Positions 9,618 to 18,487 of a stretch of DNA of 20,038 nt are shown here, one piece after another. The translations under genes were made by a program, and so were the position numbers. Where the stretch lies: assembly GCA_004151065.3 (NCBI GenBank), contig NWUY0300028747.1, forward strand, positions 27,562 to 47,599. Direction: 5' to 3'. Under the pieces are notes generated by a model. That model saw nothing but the letters and a program-made list of their open reading frames with translations. It was not told where the DNA came from and did no database searches. The first letter of the stretch is position 1, and every line of letters begins with the position of its first letter. This stretch comes from Larix sibirica. Its lineage: Eukaryota > Streptophyta > Pinopsida > Pinales > Pinaceae.

Positions 9618-10560
9618 TCAACAATTTTCATTTCCAATGCATAGTGACACCAGAGAAGACTTAAGAACACCAAGGTCTAAGGACCTACAATCAATACGAT
9701 TAGACCCATAGGGAAAATCAAAGCTGAAATCAACAATGGAATCAGTAGGAACAAACTCATCATCACATAAGTTTAAAGATATGCTGAAAGAATAAGACTA
9801 ATTAGGAACACCAACTTGCAGTTCAATGACAGAGTCCAGAGACTCAAAAAAGCTAAAATTTGAGGATCCACTATTAGTAAGATTAGACTCAAAAGGAAAA
9901 TTGAGGTTGAATTTGATGGAAAATGAGTCCAATCTAAGGAGATGATCTTTGGAAAGAACAAAAATATTTGCAGGAATGTCAAAATTGACTATAGCTTCTA
10001 GGAAAACTTCATTTTAGGGAAGAGCATCACCCCAATGAGAACTTATGCTGAAACATTCACTTGGACCAACATGGGGAGATCAATCTCTAATGAACCTAAT
10101 GGATAAATCACATGGTTAACTGTCGAAACCAAGTCCCAAGAAGGAGAACATGAATGTAGAGGATTTTTATCAGTAACAATTGGACTTATGGGATATGAAG
10201 CCATGTAATTCACCCATGGCAGGGTAGCGTTTACCGAAACACTAGAAACAAGGAAATGGAACACTTGGTCTAAAGTCAGGTAAAGAAAAGGATCAATAAA
10301 ATCAATTTGATCAATAGTGACAATGATTCCATCGTAAGGAAAATGCATCACACAAAAGAACGTAGACACCACAACATTCATGGCATATATATAATCGTTC
10401 CCAAGGAGCATATTGAAGTCAAGCGGGATTTCCATAACAATAAAATCGATTAAAACAATCTTCCCATCTAATGAAATAGGAAATCAAGGAAGAATTTTTT
10501 GATCTCAAAATGGCCTCATGAAACTCAACTTTTCATGAGGCTATGCAAGCATAGGCGAGA
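9618..10560 (-). pseudogene. Ty3/gypsy retropepsin-like domain plus linker (broken)
   Basis: On the minus strand the frame reads PISLDGKIVLIDF, then PLDFNMLLGNDYIYAMNVV and FPYDGIIVTIDQIDF. This fits the C-terminal half of the retropepsin of plant gypsy polyproteins, where a conserved ...DFNMLLGHDYVYAM... is followed by ...FPHDG-IVTIDQL. The catalytic D[ST]G, which should lie just upstream, was not seen. A TGA interrupts the frame just before FPISLDG. After about 10045 the reading shifts by one base and stays open to a TGA at 9618-9620 except for a TAA near 10015 and a TAG near 9800 (for example LLRLDSFSIKFNLNF). That segment would be the low-conservation linker before RT. Same strand as the integrase remnant at 5590-6104, with no RT between them. 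Confidence 0.65.
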
Positions 10561-11058
10561 ATGCAACCCTTGAGTTTTAAGCCTCTTGGGATGTGCAATA
10601 AGCCCTTAGTACCTAAGTTATTAAGAATCAAGGATTCTTGCTCAATTTTATGTATATATGATTTTTTCTGTGCTTTTATATTTTAATTTGCAAAAACCAG
10701 CTAAAACTATAAATAGTTAACAAGATCAATAAATGAAACAAAATGCTAAAAATAAACAGAAACAAAAACAAAAAAGAGATTACAACTGTAATTATTCACA
10801 TATCATAATAATTTTGAAACATTAATGCTTGAAAAGAGAATGATTTGATTTGTTTAAAACATAATATTCAATATACATATGTAACTTAAAGTGCTGTTCA
10901 GAAAGGAACATCAAACACAACAATAATTGTTAAATGAAAAGGACAAAAAAAAAACTAAAATGTATAGGAGAGTTGAAAGAGAGAGAATGCGAGAAAGATG
11001 CAAGAGCCCAATGATATGTTTTATTAAAACAATAAGAGAAATAGAAGCAAAGCTTCAA
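10561..11058. other. AT-rich intergenic DNA
   Basis: No reading frame above 60 codons and no recognisable element. There are A-rich runs at 10740-10780 and 10945-10955. Confidence 0.5.
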
Positions 11059-11268
11059 GTCAAAGATTAAGAATTCCATTATTATAATATTATTTAATTG
11101 TCAAAGGTTAAGAATACATAAACAACTTGAATATGTCACGGAACAGAGATAGAAATAATCACTTGGGTGTATTATGTTGCAAATCCCGTGGTTGATTGGA
11201 CTCACATTGGACTTCATAGTCTACAATTTGACTGGGAGATTGATAAGCTCTGAGCTTTTTCCAGGGGC

Positions 11269-11351
11269 TTAACCATTCATAAGCTCCATTAATGGATCAT
11301 TCTGCTCTTGGAGACAACTAAGTGTGGTTTTTGGAGCTGGATTAGATGCTG
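11269..11351 (-). pseudogene. Exon-like frame B, copy 1 (C-terminal)
   Basis: The minus strand has an acceptor-like GTTAGTTAG, then a frame reading ASNPAPKTTLSCLQEQND and ending LMELMNG followed by TAA (11269-11271). Copy 2 encodes the same end (LMELMNG, stop) with changes in the middle. The short helical LQE...LMELM could be the end of a coiled coil. Family not recognised. Confidence 0.35.
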
Positions 11352-11472
11352 CTAACTAACATAGCTTACATTTGTACGGATGGCTTGTTTGAAACTGAAA
11401 CATTTGTTGTCTAGTTTTTTTACTGGATAAACTGGTGTTAAGGTGTTAAGGCTCAATAGTCAACTCGATAAA

Positions 11473-11670
11473 TTAGACATGGATCCAAAATTGGGAGCTC
11501 TCAATATAAAGGACACGAGACGAGCCTTCTTCCATCCAAGTAAAGACCGATGAGCCATCCATTAAAGGGTGCACACTACAGGATAATTTTAACCCACTGA
11601 AGAACCATCTTAATAAGACGCTAAATGCATCTACCATATCTTGTTTCCTAACGTTGTTTCCATTGGAGTT
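11473..11670 (-). pseudogene. Exon-like frame A, copy 1 (66 codons with stop)
   Basis: The minus-strand frame starts NSNGNNVRKQDMVDAF, contains LRWFFSGLKLSCSV and DGSSVFTWMEEGSSRVLYIE, and ends at TAA (11473-11475). The homologous frame in copy 2 is also open to its stop, despite 13 codon differences and an 18-base size difference. Upstream is a T-rich stretch, but the bases before the frame read TTGCA here, against AATAG in copy 2. The apparent splice acceptor AG is therefore lost in this copy. I do not recognise the protein. It could be a decayed exon of the duplicated gene. Confidence 0.35.
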
Positions 11671-12850
11671 TGCAATAAAAGAAAGATAAATATAATTTCA
11701 AGGTGATTCATTATTATTTAAGGTGATTAATTATTATTGTGATGTGCAACATTGCAATATATAAAATAGAAAAGAAATATTGAGCCTCAAAAATCTTAGA
11801 ATGAGATTTTAGTGGGTTTGGACAAAATAAGTGATATGATTAATTCAGTTTCAATGAAACATTGAAGAGAGGTTGTGCTAGTATACTTGTTGTATGTTCC
11901 TTTTTCGAGTGGTAACAATACCCTTTCCTAGATCTTCAAATATCATCTTTGAATTGAGCTACTCACCTGTGTATGCAACTTGCAATAAATCCAACAAAAG
12001 ATTTGAGATTAGCAACACATGATTCAATAAAAGATGATTTAAGATGAGTAAAACACATGATGAACTTCCAAGACAATTAAGAAATTGTTATTTAATTAAA
12101 AAAAATTATAAATATATTCTAAAACCATAATCTCAAACATATAAAATACAAATAACCACTGAAACATGAAATACGATTATCAAATTAATAATATTCGTAT
12201 CATTAAATCTTATATTTCTATAAATTTAAAGATAAGACATTTTAAAATGAATAAATTTGTAAATTTTATAATATACAACACGCACATAAAATTAAATAAT
12301 TTAACACAGCAATCGTGCTCAACCATAATCTAAATCACACATCCAAAACATAAAGTGCATTAATAACAATGCATTCGTGCATAACTGTTATTAAAACACA
12401 CATGCAAACATTTAAATAGCATAAAATATAGTGATACATTCAAACATAGTTAATATTAATTAGCATAAATTGAAATGTATGGAATTATTCTTATTTAGAA
12501 TAACCTATCAAGTCTGAGGTCCAGTCGCGATATTCTAACTCCATAAATTTTAAATGGCATATAGCAGACTTGTGTTATTTTTTTTTTTAATTAAGAAGCC
12601 GATAGACTCGATTTAATTTGAGTTACAAGTCCCAAAAATGTCCACAATTTCTCCCTTGCTTTCCGTCTCAAATTTAGTTCCTTCTTCTTTCCCGAATTGG
12701 CCGTACGATTTCTCTTCCTCCTTTCCCTAATGGGTAGCGGTATGAAACGTCACAGACTTCATTATAGTGGTACCACCATTTTTAACATAATATCCAGTCA
12801 TGTTAAGAAGGCGTTCACCTGTTTTAAAATCAACCTATCTCCATTTACTG

Positions 12851-13024
12851 TCACTTGTAAGTTTTGCAATGCATTAACAATAACCTAAGTTTTGCAATGC
12901 ATGAGCAATAATGAAGTAATGAAGTGGATTTCAATCCAGTGTTTATGGATATACATATCTTTCCTTCATTAGCTTGAGAAGGATCTTGAGCTGTATCAAT
13001 TGGAACCTTTCCCGAATGACTCAT
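12851..13024 (-). CDS. Possible small exon or ORF, hypothetical
   Basis: The minus-strand frame begins with ATG at 13022-13024 and reads MSHSGKVPIDTAQDPSQANE, then becomes less protein-like and stops at 12851-12853 (58 codons with stop). The first 22 codons look coding. The rest overlaps a 28-bp tandem duplication and may be intron. It lies upstream of, and on the same strand as, the exon-like frames in repeat copy 1, so it might be a first or internal exon of that gene copy. No homology was recognised. Confidence 0.2.
   Translation of the reverse strand: MSHSGKVPIDTAQDPSQANEGKICISINTGLKSTSLLHYCSCIAKLRLLLMHCKTYK
12859..12912. repeat. 28-bp tandem duplication
   Basis: AAGTTTTGCAATGCAT starts at 12859 and again at 12887. 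The remaining bases of each unit (TAACAATAACCT versus GAGCAATAATGA) are similar. Confidence 0.8.
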
Positions 13025-13040
13025 GGTAGCTCAAAACTAC

Positions 13041-13180
13041 CCAGACCAAGATACAAATATATTTAACATAATAAATAACATATAAAACTAAACCAAAGAA
13101 CAAATATATTTAAAATAACATATAAAACGGGCCAGACCAAGGTACAAATATATTTAACACAATAAATAACATATTAAAAT
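13041..13180. repeat. Three imperfect tandem copies of a CAAATATATTTAA unit
   Basis: Units beginning CCAGACCAAGATACAAATAT (13041), ACCAAAGAACAAATATATTT (about 13092) and CCAGACCAAGGTACAAATAT (13132). Each leads into AATAACATAT(A/T)AAA. The middle copy is shorter. Confidence 0.8.
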
Positions 13181-13230
13181 AATAAATTCATGACTTGGAA
13201 GATTCAAACATTAGGACGCATGGATTTTTC

Positions 13231-13368
13231 AATGTTAAGAAAAAACATAACGATGGATTACCATTTTAGGAAATTGCTGGTTAAAATAAATAATCAAATG
13301 AAATGTTAAGAAAAATATAGCGATAGATTCCCATTTTAGGAAATTGCTGGCTAAAAAATAATAATCAC
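13231..13368. repeat. 71-bp tandem duplication abutting repeat copy 2
   Basis: AATGTTAAGAAAAA(C/T)ATA begins at 13231 and at 13302. Both units contain CCATTTTAGGAAATTGCTGG. The second unit runs directly into the start of the 0.82-kb repeat copy 2 at 13369. Confidence 0.85.
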
Positions 13369-13567
13369 GTCAAAGGTTAAGAATTCCATTACTATAATAT
13401 TATTTAATTGTCAAAAGTTAAAAATACATAAACAACTTGAATACGTCACAGAATAGAGATAGAAATAAGCACTTGGGTGTATTATGTTGCAAAGCCTGCG
13501 GTTGATTGGACTTCACAGTCTACAATTTGATTGGGAGATTGATAAGCTCTGAGCTTTTTCCAGGGGC

Positions 13568-13650
13568 TTAACCATTCATAAGCTCCATTAATCGCTCATT
13601 CTTCTCTTGGAGACAGCTGCGTGTGGTTGTTGGAGCTGGCTTAGATGCTG
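13568..13650 (-). CDS. Candidate terminal exon B, copy 2
   Basis: Acceptor-like GTTAGTTAG (AG at 13651-13652), then ASKPAPTTTRSCLQEKNERL and MELMNG with TAA at 13568-13570. Length equals that of copy 1 with no indel. The sequence after the stop (3' side, down to about 13370) is AT-rich and could be a 3' untranslated region. Function unknown; the LQEKNERLMELM segment is helical. Confidence 0.35.
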
Positions 13651-13770
13651 CTAACTAACATAACTTACATTTGTACGGATGGATTGTTTGGAACTGAAAC
13701 ATCTGATGTCTAGTTTTTTATTGGATAAACTGGTGTTAAGGTGCTAAGGCTCAGTAGTCAACTCGATAAA

Positions 13771-13950
13771 TTAGATATGGATCCAGAATTGGGAGCTCTC
13801 AATATAAAGGACATGAGACGATCCCTCTTCTAGCCAAGTAAATACCGAGGAGCCATCTATTAAATGGTGCACATTGTAGGATAATTTTAACCCACTGAAG
13901 AACCAGACGACCGCCATATCTTGTTTCCTAATGTTGTTTCCATTGGAGTT
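13771..13950 (-). CDS. Candidate exon A, copy 2 (60 codons with stop)
   Basis: The minus strand has a clean pyrimidine-rich acceptor (CTTTCTTTTAATAG, AG at 13952-13953) directly before a frame reading NSNGNNIRKQDMAVVWFFSG. It continues with DGSSVFTWLEEGSSHVLYIE to TAA (13771-13773). Relative to copy 1, 18 bases (six codons) are missing after the Met codon, leaving the frame intact. Of the remaining codon differences, about five are synonymous and several conservative (V/I, M/I, M/L). This is weak but real evidence that both copies derive from coding sequence. Donor site and downstream splicing to frame B are unresolved. Family unknown. Confidence 0.35.
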   Translation of the reverse strand, partial: NSNGNNIRKQDMAVVWFFSGLKLSYNVHHLIDGSSVFTWLEEGSSHVLYIESSQFWIHI

Positions 13951-14284
13951 TCTATTAAAAGAAAGATTAATATAATTTGAAAGATTAATATAATTTCAAG
14001 GTAATTCATTTTTATTTAAGGTGATTAATTATTATTGTGATGTGCAACATTGCAATATATAAAATATGAAAGGAAATATTGAGCCTCAAAAATCTTAGAA
14101 TGAGATTTCAGCGGGTCTGGACAAAATAAGTGATATGATTAATTCAGTTTCAATGAAACATTGAAGAGAGGTTGTGCAAGAATCAACCTAAAAGATTATG
14201 GTTTGATTACTTTGTAAGTATTATGAATCTTAAAAAGAAAACAATAATAATATCGTAAAACAAAAAATGCTACTGCATGTCCAA

Positions 14285-14351
14285 AATCAATATGTTTACT
14301 GTACCCAAATACAACATCAATCAATATGTTTACTGTACCAAATACAACATC
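14285..14351. repeat. 34/33-bp tandem duplication
   Basis: AATCAATATGTTTACTGTAC starts at 14285 and 14319. The units differ by one C, and a partial third unit (AATCAA) follows. The apparent 60-codon plus-strand frame here is a product of the repeat. Confidence 0.9.
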
Positions 14352-14546
14352 AATCAAATTTTAAAAAACAGTAATTTAATTTCAAAAGGAAACCTAAAAA
14401 TCCTACTAAATTACAAAATCCTGAACCACGAACCCATCTTGGAAATGAGCAAAGTTTGAAGACAAACATAGGAATAAGACGACAAGTCAATGAGCTTGGA
14501 AACCTGCAAAGTTTAAAGATATGACACGTCGTAAATAGCTGAGAGG

Positions 14547-14894
14547 TTAAGTATACATTTGCTGTTTAAAAAAATAGTACTTAATTTGAAGAGCACTACC
14601 TATGACCACCAATAAGCCACCAAACGTTGTTGGAATACCACATCTAAAACCTCTACTGCAACACTCGTAGTCCTCTAAAGCGATGGACGGACCGAGTAAT
14701 AAAAATCTCCAATCAGAGTATGAGGACATAGACAAGGCATTTGATAAGGGGTGCGATGGGTTAATTTGGCACCCGTCGAAAGCAGCAAAATTGAACCTGA
14801 ACCATAAACGAACAACGTGATGAAACACAAGATATGAGTTGAATTGGGTGTGTGCATAAATTTTCTGCATCACTCCAGGAGACTGATCAACCAT
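14547..14894 (-). CDS. Hypothetical protein or first exon (115 aa)
   Basis: The minus-strand frame starts with ATG at 14892-14894, preceded by TTTCAG, and begins MVDQSPGVMQKIYAHTQFNS. It contains a short stretch rich in Trp/Phe (VVRLWFRFNFAAF) and a hydrophobic glycine-rich part near the end (TFGGLLVVIGSALQI). Composition is less AT-rich than the neighbourhood. The last residues (KYYFFKQQMYT) come from AT-rich DNA and look like read-through into an intron. Upstream (15000-15262) is a CT-rich, motif-dense region that could be promoter and leader, and downstream on the same strand are the candidate exons at 13.9 and 13.6 kb. It could be the 5' exon of that gene. Not recognised; could also be chance. 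Confidence 0.3.
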   Translation of the reverse strand: MVDQSPGVMQKIYAHTQFNSYLVFHHVVRLWFRFNFAAFDGCQINPSHPLSNALSMSSYSDWRFLLLGPSIALEDYECCSRGFRCGIPTTFGGLLVVIGSALQIKYYFFKQQMYT

Positions 14895-15106
14895 CTGAAA
14901 TGCCCAAAATGCCTACATCACAAAGAATCCCGCTGTATGCTCGCTGTATAGACTGAAAATTTTCGGGCTATAGAGGCTAACTATGGTAAACCTTTGGATT
15001 GAATTGGATTGCAGTTGTGGTCTGGTAGGAGGGAATGAGAACTGGGAGTTAGTGCGGGTGAAATTGAGTTGTAGGTGGCCAAGTGAAAGAGAGAATGAAT
15101 CACATT

Positions 15107-15150
15107 TGCATGCAGGATGGATGTCTCCCACGTGTCTCCATGCATGGAGA
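15107..15150. promoter_or_regulatory. RY / G-box / RY motif cluster
   Basis: Within 44 bp lie TGCATGCA (15107-15114, an RY motif), CACGTG (15129-15134, G-box in a CCCACGTGTC context, ABRE-like) and CATGCATG (15139-15146). The last sits inside a perfect 16-bp palindrome, 15135-15150. RY motifs bind B3 factors of the ABI3/FUS3/LEC2 type and the G-box/ABRE binds bZIP or bHLH factors. Their close pairing is typical of seed-maturation and ABA-responsive promoters. It lies about 215 bp upstream of the minus-strand 115-codon frame. Binding is inferred from motif match only. Confidence 0.55.
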
Positions 15151-15252
15151 TTTTTGACTGCATCGAGAGAGTGTGATAAACTCAGTGTGGACATGAAATC
15201 CTTTTAACCAAAGTCTTTTACAATGCAACCTTATGATCACCTCGAGAAAAGG

Positions 15253-15262
15253 CCAAATAAGG
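15253..15262. promoter_or_regulatory. Perfect CArG box
   Basis: CCAAATAAGG fits CC(A/T)6GG, the MADS-box protein binding consensus, flanked by GGCC on the right. It lies about 100 bp upstream (minus-strand sense) of the RY/G-box cluster. A single short motif, so chance is possible. Confidence 0.4.
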
Positions 15263-16130
15263 CCTTCAAATCATTCATTGGCCAGAATAGAATGGGAAGC
15301 AAAACTTTGGTTAAACAGTCTTAAAAACTGTGCACAACTAAAACAATTTCTGCTTAGCGATTTTTATAGTCCATGCTTCTTGGAAAGGACTAATAATATC
15401 CTATAAGAGATTTATGCTTTAACAATGCTCTACAAGCCTTCGAATTCGAACTTAGTAACCATGCTTGAAGCAATCATATTTTTATTAATTCAAGACGGCG
15501 AGATACAACCATCAATTTGTTACAAGTGGGTCAATCTCAAATAACTATGTTTAAACTTGCATAATTTGGGTGCCCTGGGGTATTTGAGGGCACGGAATCC
15601 ATTAATGCATTAAGAAGCACCATTTGAACAACACAAAATTCATATTTATTTTAAAAAATCACCAAATTTCATTAAAAACTTACCGGATGGGAAAAATCGT
15701 CGAATTTTTAGAATTATGATCCCATATTATGTAGCTACTTGCATATAGATAAAGGAAGAGGATGTGATTTCATTGTAAATAAATAATTTTTTATCATTAC
15801 CATAAGTATTGACCTTGTTGCTTCATTAGATCCACAAAGATATCCATGAAAGTATGTGATGGTACAAATATATGAAAAGAGAAGGGTCAACAATGTTTAG
15901 ATATATTGAAAGCTAAAGCAAAACGTGTATGTAGAAGTGAAATTGTTAGTGGGAATTTTAGATAGGCGAGTTTGAAAGTCTGTTATTGTAAATGCGCTAA
16001 AGAGTCAGTTGGTTGAGTTGAGTTTCTATTGTTGTTTGATATGTGAATGTGGGAAAACAATAACATTACAACAATGTGTAAATGTGGGTAAACAATAACA
16101 TTAAGCAATATAATAATAATATTAATATAA
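15263..16130. other. Intergenic DNA with a short hairpin and a small tandem repeat
   Basis: No coding frame. A 7-bp perfect stem (GTGCCCT/AGGGCAC) with a 10-base loop is at 15570-15593. AT-rich to the right. Confidence 0.5.
16046..16115. repeat. 35-bp tandem duplication
   Basis: AATGTGGGAAAACAATAACA at 16046 and AATGTGGGTAAACAATAACA at 16081. Confidence 0.8.
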
Positions 16131-16399
16131 CTTGAATACACCCCCTTTTTTAAGTAGGAAACAAATATACTATACTTGCATTAAGTATAAGATCACTTTA
16201 CAAATCTTTTATAGAAAGGTGTCTAAAGACAAACCTCTACTATCCAATGTTCCCAACACTTTTATAATTGAACAAAAACTCCAAACACGCAACAAACAAC
16301 CCATGAAAAATGGGGAGGGAAAAAAACAACTATCCATAGTCCACTTCTTCCTTTGGACAAAGAACAAAATCATTACTTGCTACCTCAAATTATGCCAAA
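16131..16399 (-). other. Probable 3' untranslated region of the LINE
   Basis: It lies directly downstream of the RNase H end in minus-strand sense. The only hint of a terminal A-tail is a six-base T run at 16146-16151 on the plus strand. No target-site duplication was found. A 106-codon plus-strand frame at 16132-16452 runs antisense to this and the LINE end and is not a gene. Confidence 0.35.
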
Positions 16400-17990
16400 A
16401 ACTAGTTATAACTTTTTTCCATAGGACCGATCCCATTGTTCAGGTAGTATAGAGGCAACATTCCCTCATATATAACCTCTAAATTTTCCAGCAATTCCAA
16501 AAAAAATGAACCCTCCATGAGCACCAAAGATTGTTTCGACAATACATTCGTCGTGGCATTATATTCTCTATAAATGTGGAGAAAGGAGATCTCCAAAATT
16601 TTTATCTGTAAACATCATATTTTCTAAGTCCAACCATCTAGCGAGACCCCCTGTAGATGATTTTCCCCTTTCTCCCAACTAATAGTTGCCTGTGAATCTC
16701 CTGTGACCCGAAGATGAGTTAAATGAAGAAGACAAGCAAAGTGCATCAAACCCCACAATGACAAACTCTCCTCTAGTGTTGGTACCTTTCCCAAGATTAA
16801 ACTTCAACTTGAAAGCAAAATACACATCTAACACTAGATATACCCCTGCCCCACACTTCGATTTGTTTTCCTGTGTTGCACAATCAAAATACCCTACAGG
16901 CCGATTGGGATCAAATATAGGGATCCTTTCCCTTCTTCTTACTAGATCAGCAAAATATTTACATTCAGGATTACCTTCATGAATTTCCTTATAATCATCA
17001 ATAACCCAAATGCTTACCTCTCTCAAATACTTGTGCTTGTCTTCAAATAGAGACCCATTTTGCTGCTTCCAAACCTCCCAACAAACATAAATCGATAGCT
17101 CTTTCCAACAATATGCCTTATGTACCCAATCCTGGAAATAATCATTCCACGAAGGATGATTCCAATTATGACCAAAATTAAATTCTATTTGAACCCGAGA
17201 CCAGACCTCCTTGGTGAAAGCATAATGGATCAATAAATGATCTAAAGACCCAACTTCAAATTTGCATAATATACAATAGCTTGGGCCATGCACCCCTCTT
17301 TTCGACCTATTATCCCAAGTTAGGATTCTCTTCTTGACGGTCATCCACCATAAGAGTTTGATCCTTAGTGGAATATGCCATTTCCATAAAAGAGAATTCC
17401 ACCACTTACATTCCAAAATCTAAGAAGAATAAATAAGAGCTTCATATGCAATATTGGCGCTCACTACCCCATTTATAACATTCCAAGTCCAAACGAGGAC
17501 ATCATCTTCATCAATGAGATGAATATCCACTCTTTGAAGAACCCATATGTACCTGCCCCATTCATCAACACAGTAACCTTGAATTCCCAGGATGTCCTCC
17601 TTCATCCAAGAGTGAGTGAGATCCCATCTGACCAACCTCAGCCACTTTCACTTGATCAATAAAACAAAATCCTCTAGATCTTAGATGAGCTACAATCTCC
17701 CGCGAAAATTGATAATCCCCATCATATCCCATGAATGCATCTTCCCCCAACCTAATGCTACTGTCATTCCCCGGCGTCCAAGAAATCCATTCCCCCAATA
17801 CATGGAAAGAATTGATAAGGCCACTCCAAAAATTTTGACACTCTTACAACCCTCTTAAAAGGAGATCTAATCCATTCCGTTACTGATAGTCGATTGAGGT
17901 ATTTTTCTCTTATGACCTCGCTCCACAAGCTTGCGTTGGATAGTATAACAACGGAGCTATTACACTGTCTTCTAACAACCTCACATATAC
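16400..17990 (-). mobile_element. LINE (L1-type) ORF2 3' half: zinc-binding region and RNase H, broken
   Basis: In reading order on the minus strand: LWSEVIREKYL (about 17930), ISWTPGNDSSIRLGEDAFMG (17800-17730), VLVWTWNVINGVVSANIAYE, then the reverse-transcriptase zinc-binding domain (KWHIPLRIKLLWWMTVKKRI, C-x2-C at residues 48/51 of the 17416-16679 frame, DHLLIH). RNase H follows, with GYFDCA (first catalytic Asp), CGAGVYL and NTRGE (catalytic Glu). After a frameshift near 16740 come VTGDSQATISW (second Asp) and, in another frame, HIYREYNATTNVLSKQSL (16596-16530). These match the order in plant L1 elements that carry RNase H. Breaks: a frameshift near 17800, one near 17630, TAG at 17420-17422, and shifts near 16740 and 16600. 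The last zinc ligand Cys is Tyr (residue 65) and the final RNase H Asp appears as Asn. RT core and endonuclease are absent, consistent with 5' truncation. Confidence 0.85.
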
Positions 17991-18257
17991 TTTCTTACCG
18001 AGATGATATAAATTTTCTGTACTAGCTATATATTACATATGATATTTGCAACCGAGCATAGATCTCTTCTTCCATAGCTAGATACAGGTACATGGCTCAT
18101 CAATCTTTCAAAAATTGAATTTGTTCTCTTTTGCATAATTGTTGTATGATTGGAAGCAAAGTAGTTCACCGATTTCATTAATCTTCCCATAGGACGCTTT
18201 TTCGTTTGATGTTGCTTGTTTATGTTTTGGCCTCGCTTTTCTAAGTTTTCGCTTGCT
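17991..18257. other. DNA between the LINE and the F-box fragment
   Basis: AT-rich, with no recognisable gene. The 79-codon minus-strand frame spanning 18108-18347 is Lys/Arg-rich and not recognised. The LINE similarity ends at about 17990, the probable 5' truncation point. Confidence 0.4.
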
Positions 18258-18265
18258 TATAAATA
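18258..18265 (+). promoter_or_regulatory. TATA-box-like TATAAATA
   Basis: Canonical TATAAATA 223 bp upstream of the F-box frame ATG. A second, closer candidate (TATATAA, 18434-18440) lies about 48 bp before the ATG. Either could serve the F-box frame. TGACG (as-1-like core) occurs in CTTTGACGG near 18412. Confidence 0.3.
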
Positions 18266-18487
18266 AAGAGACGTGAACCTCGTAAATTATATATAGAAAA
18301 TTCTGGTCAGGTAAGCCTAGGTAGGCAAGTGTTACTGCTATGCTCATTGATTTCTTGGGAAGGTATGCTCCGTCAAGCTAGCTCGGGGACCGACCAGAAC
18401 CACTGTTGTCCTTTGACGGATTTCCAACTTGCATATATAATCTTGAAGTCAATGTGAATATATGCGTATTGGGTATATCGTCTCTCT

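Larger units (their letters stand above)
11059..11880. repeat. Direct repeat copy 1 (about 0.82 kb)
   Basis: Starts GTCAAAGATTAAGAATTCC and ends GGTTGTGC. It matches 13369-14179 along its whole length with scattered substitutions and a few small indels. It has no TG...CA ends, no primer-binding site inside and no flanking short duplication that I can see, so a duplicated genomic block is more likely than an LTR pair. The first 40 bases hold an internal direct repeat (GTCAAAGATTAAGAAT at 11059 and GTCAAAGGTTAAGAAT at about 11100). Minus-strand exon-like frames lie inside. Confidence 0.9.
11881..13368. other. AT-rich spacer between the two direct repeats
   Basis: Contains short tandem duplications (listed separately). 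On the minus strand a consensus-like ACACAG/GTGAGT sits near 11970, which could be a splice donor or acceptor. It is followed by the short open stretch MIFEDLGKGIVTTRKRNIQQ, which runs up to the edge of repeat copy 1. A 63-codon plus-strand frame at 12697-12888 is probably chance. A CT-rich tract is at 12640-12730. Confidence 0.4.
13369..14179. repeat. Direct repeat copy 2 (about 0.81 kb)
   Basis: Homologous to 11059-11880 in the same orientation, starting GTCAAAGGTTAAGAATTCC and ending GGTTGTGC. It has an extra partial duplication (GAAAGATTAATATAATTT repeated near 13970-13995) and lacks 18 bases present in frame A of copy 1. Just beyond its end the minus strand reads TCTTTTAG/GTTGATTC, an acceptor-like site leading into a 33-codon open frame across the block edge. 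Confidence 0.9.

Noticed and set aside
12697-12888. 63-codon plus-strand ORF
   Set aside because: The CT-rich tract produces a hydrophobic start by chance, and the rest overlaps a tandem duplication.
11059-14179. The two 0.82-kb direct repeats as the LTR pair of one retrotransposon
   Set aside because: The repeat ends are GTCAAAG...GGTTGTGC rather than TG...CA, no primer-binding site or polypurine tract borders them, no target-site duplication is seen, and the 1.49 kb inside has no element ORF. Exon-like frames inside the repeats favour a genomic block duplication.
14983-15207. 74-codon plus-strand ORF over the motif cluster
   Set aside because: It overlaps the promoter-like region, minus-strand frames exist over the same bases, and no family is recognised.
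15570-15593. 7-bp stem hairpin as a small RNA or terminator
   Set aside because: The stem is too short for a microRNA precursor and no extended pairing flanks it. Such stems are common by chance.
16132-16452. 106-codon plus-strand ORF
   Set aside because: Antisense to the LINE 3' end; Lys/Thr-rich with no recognisable domain.
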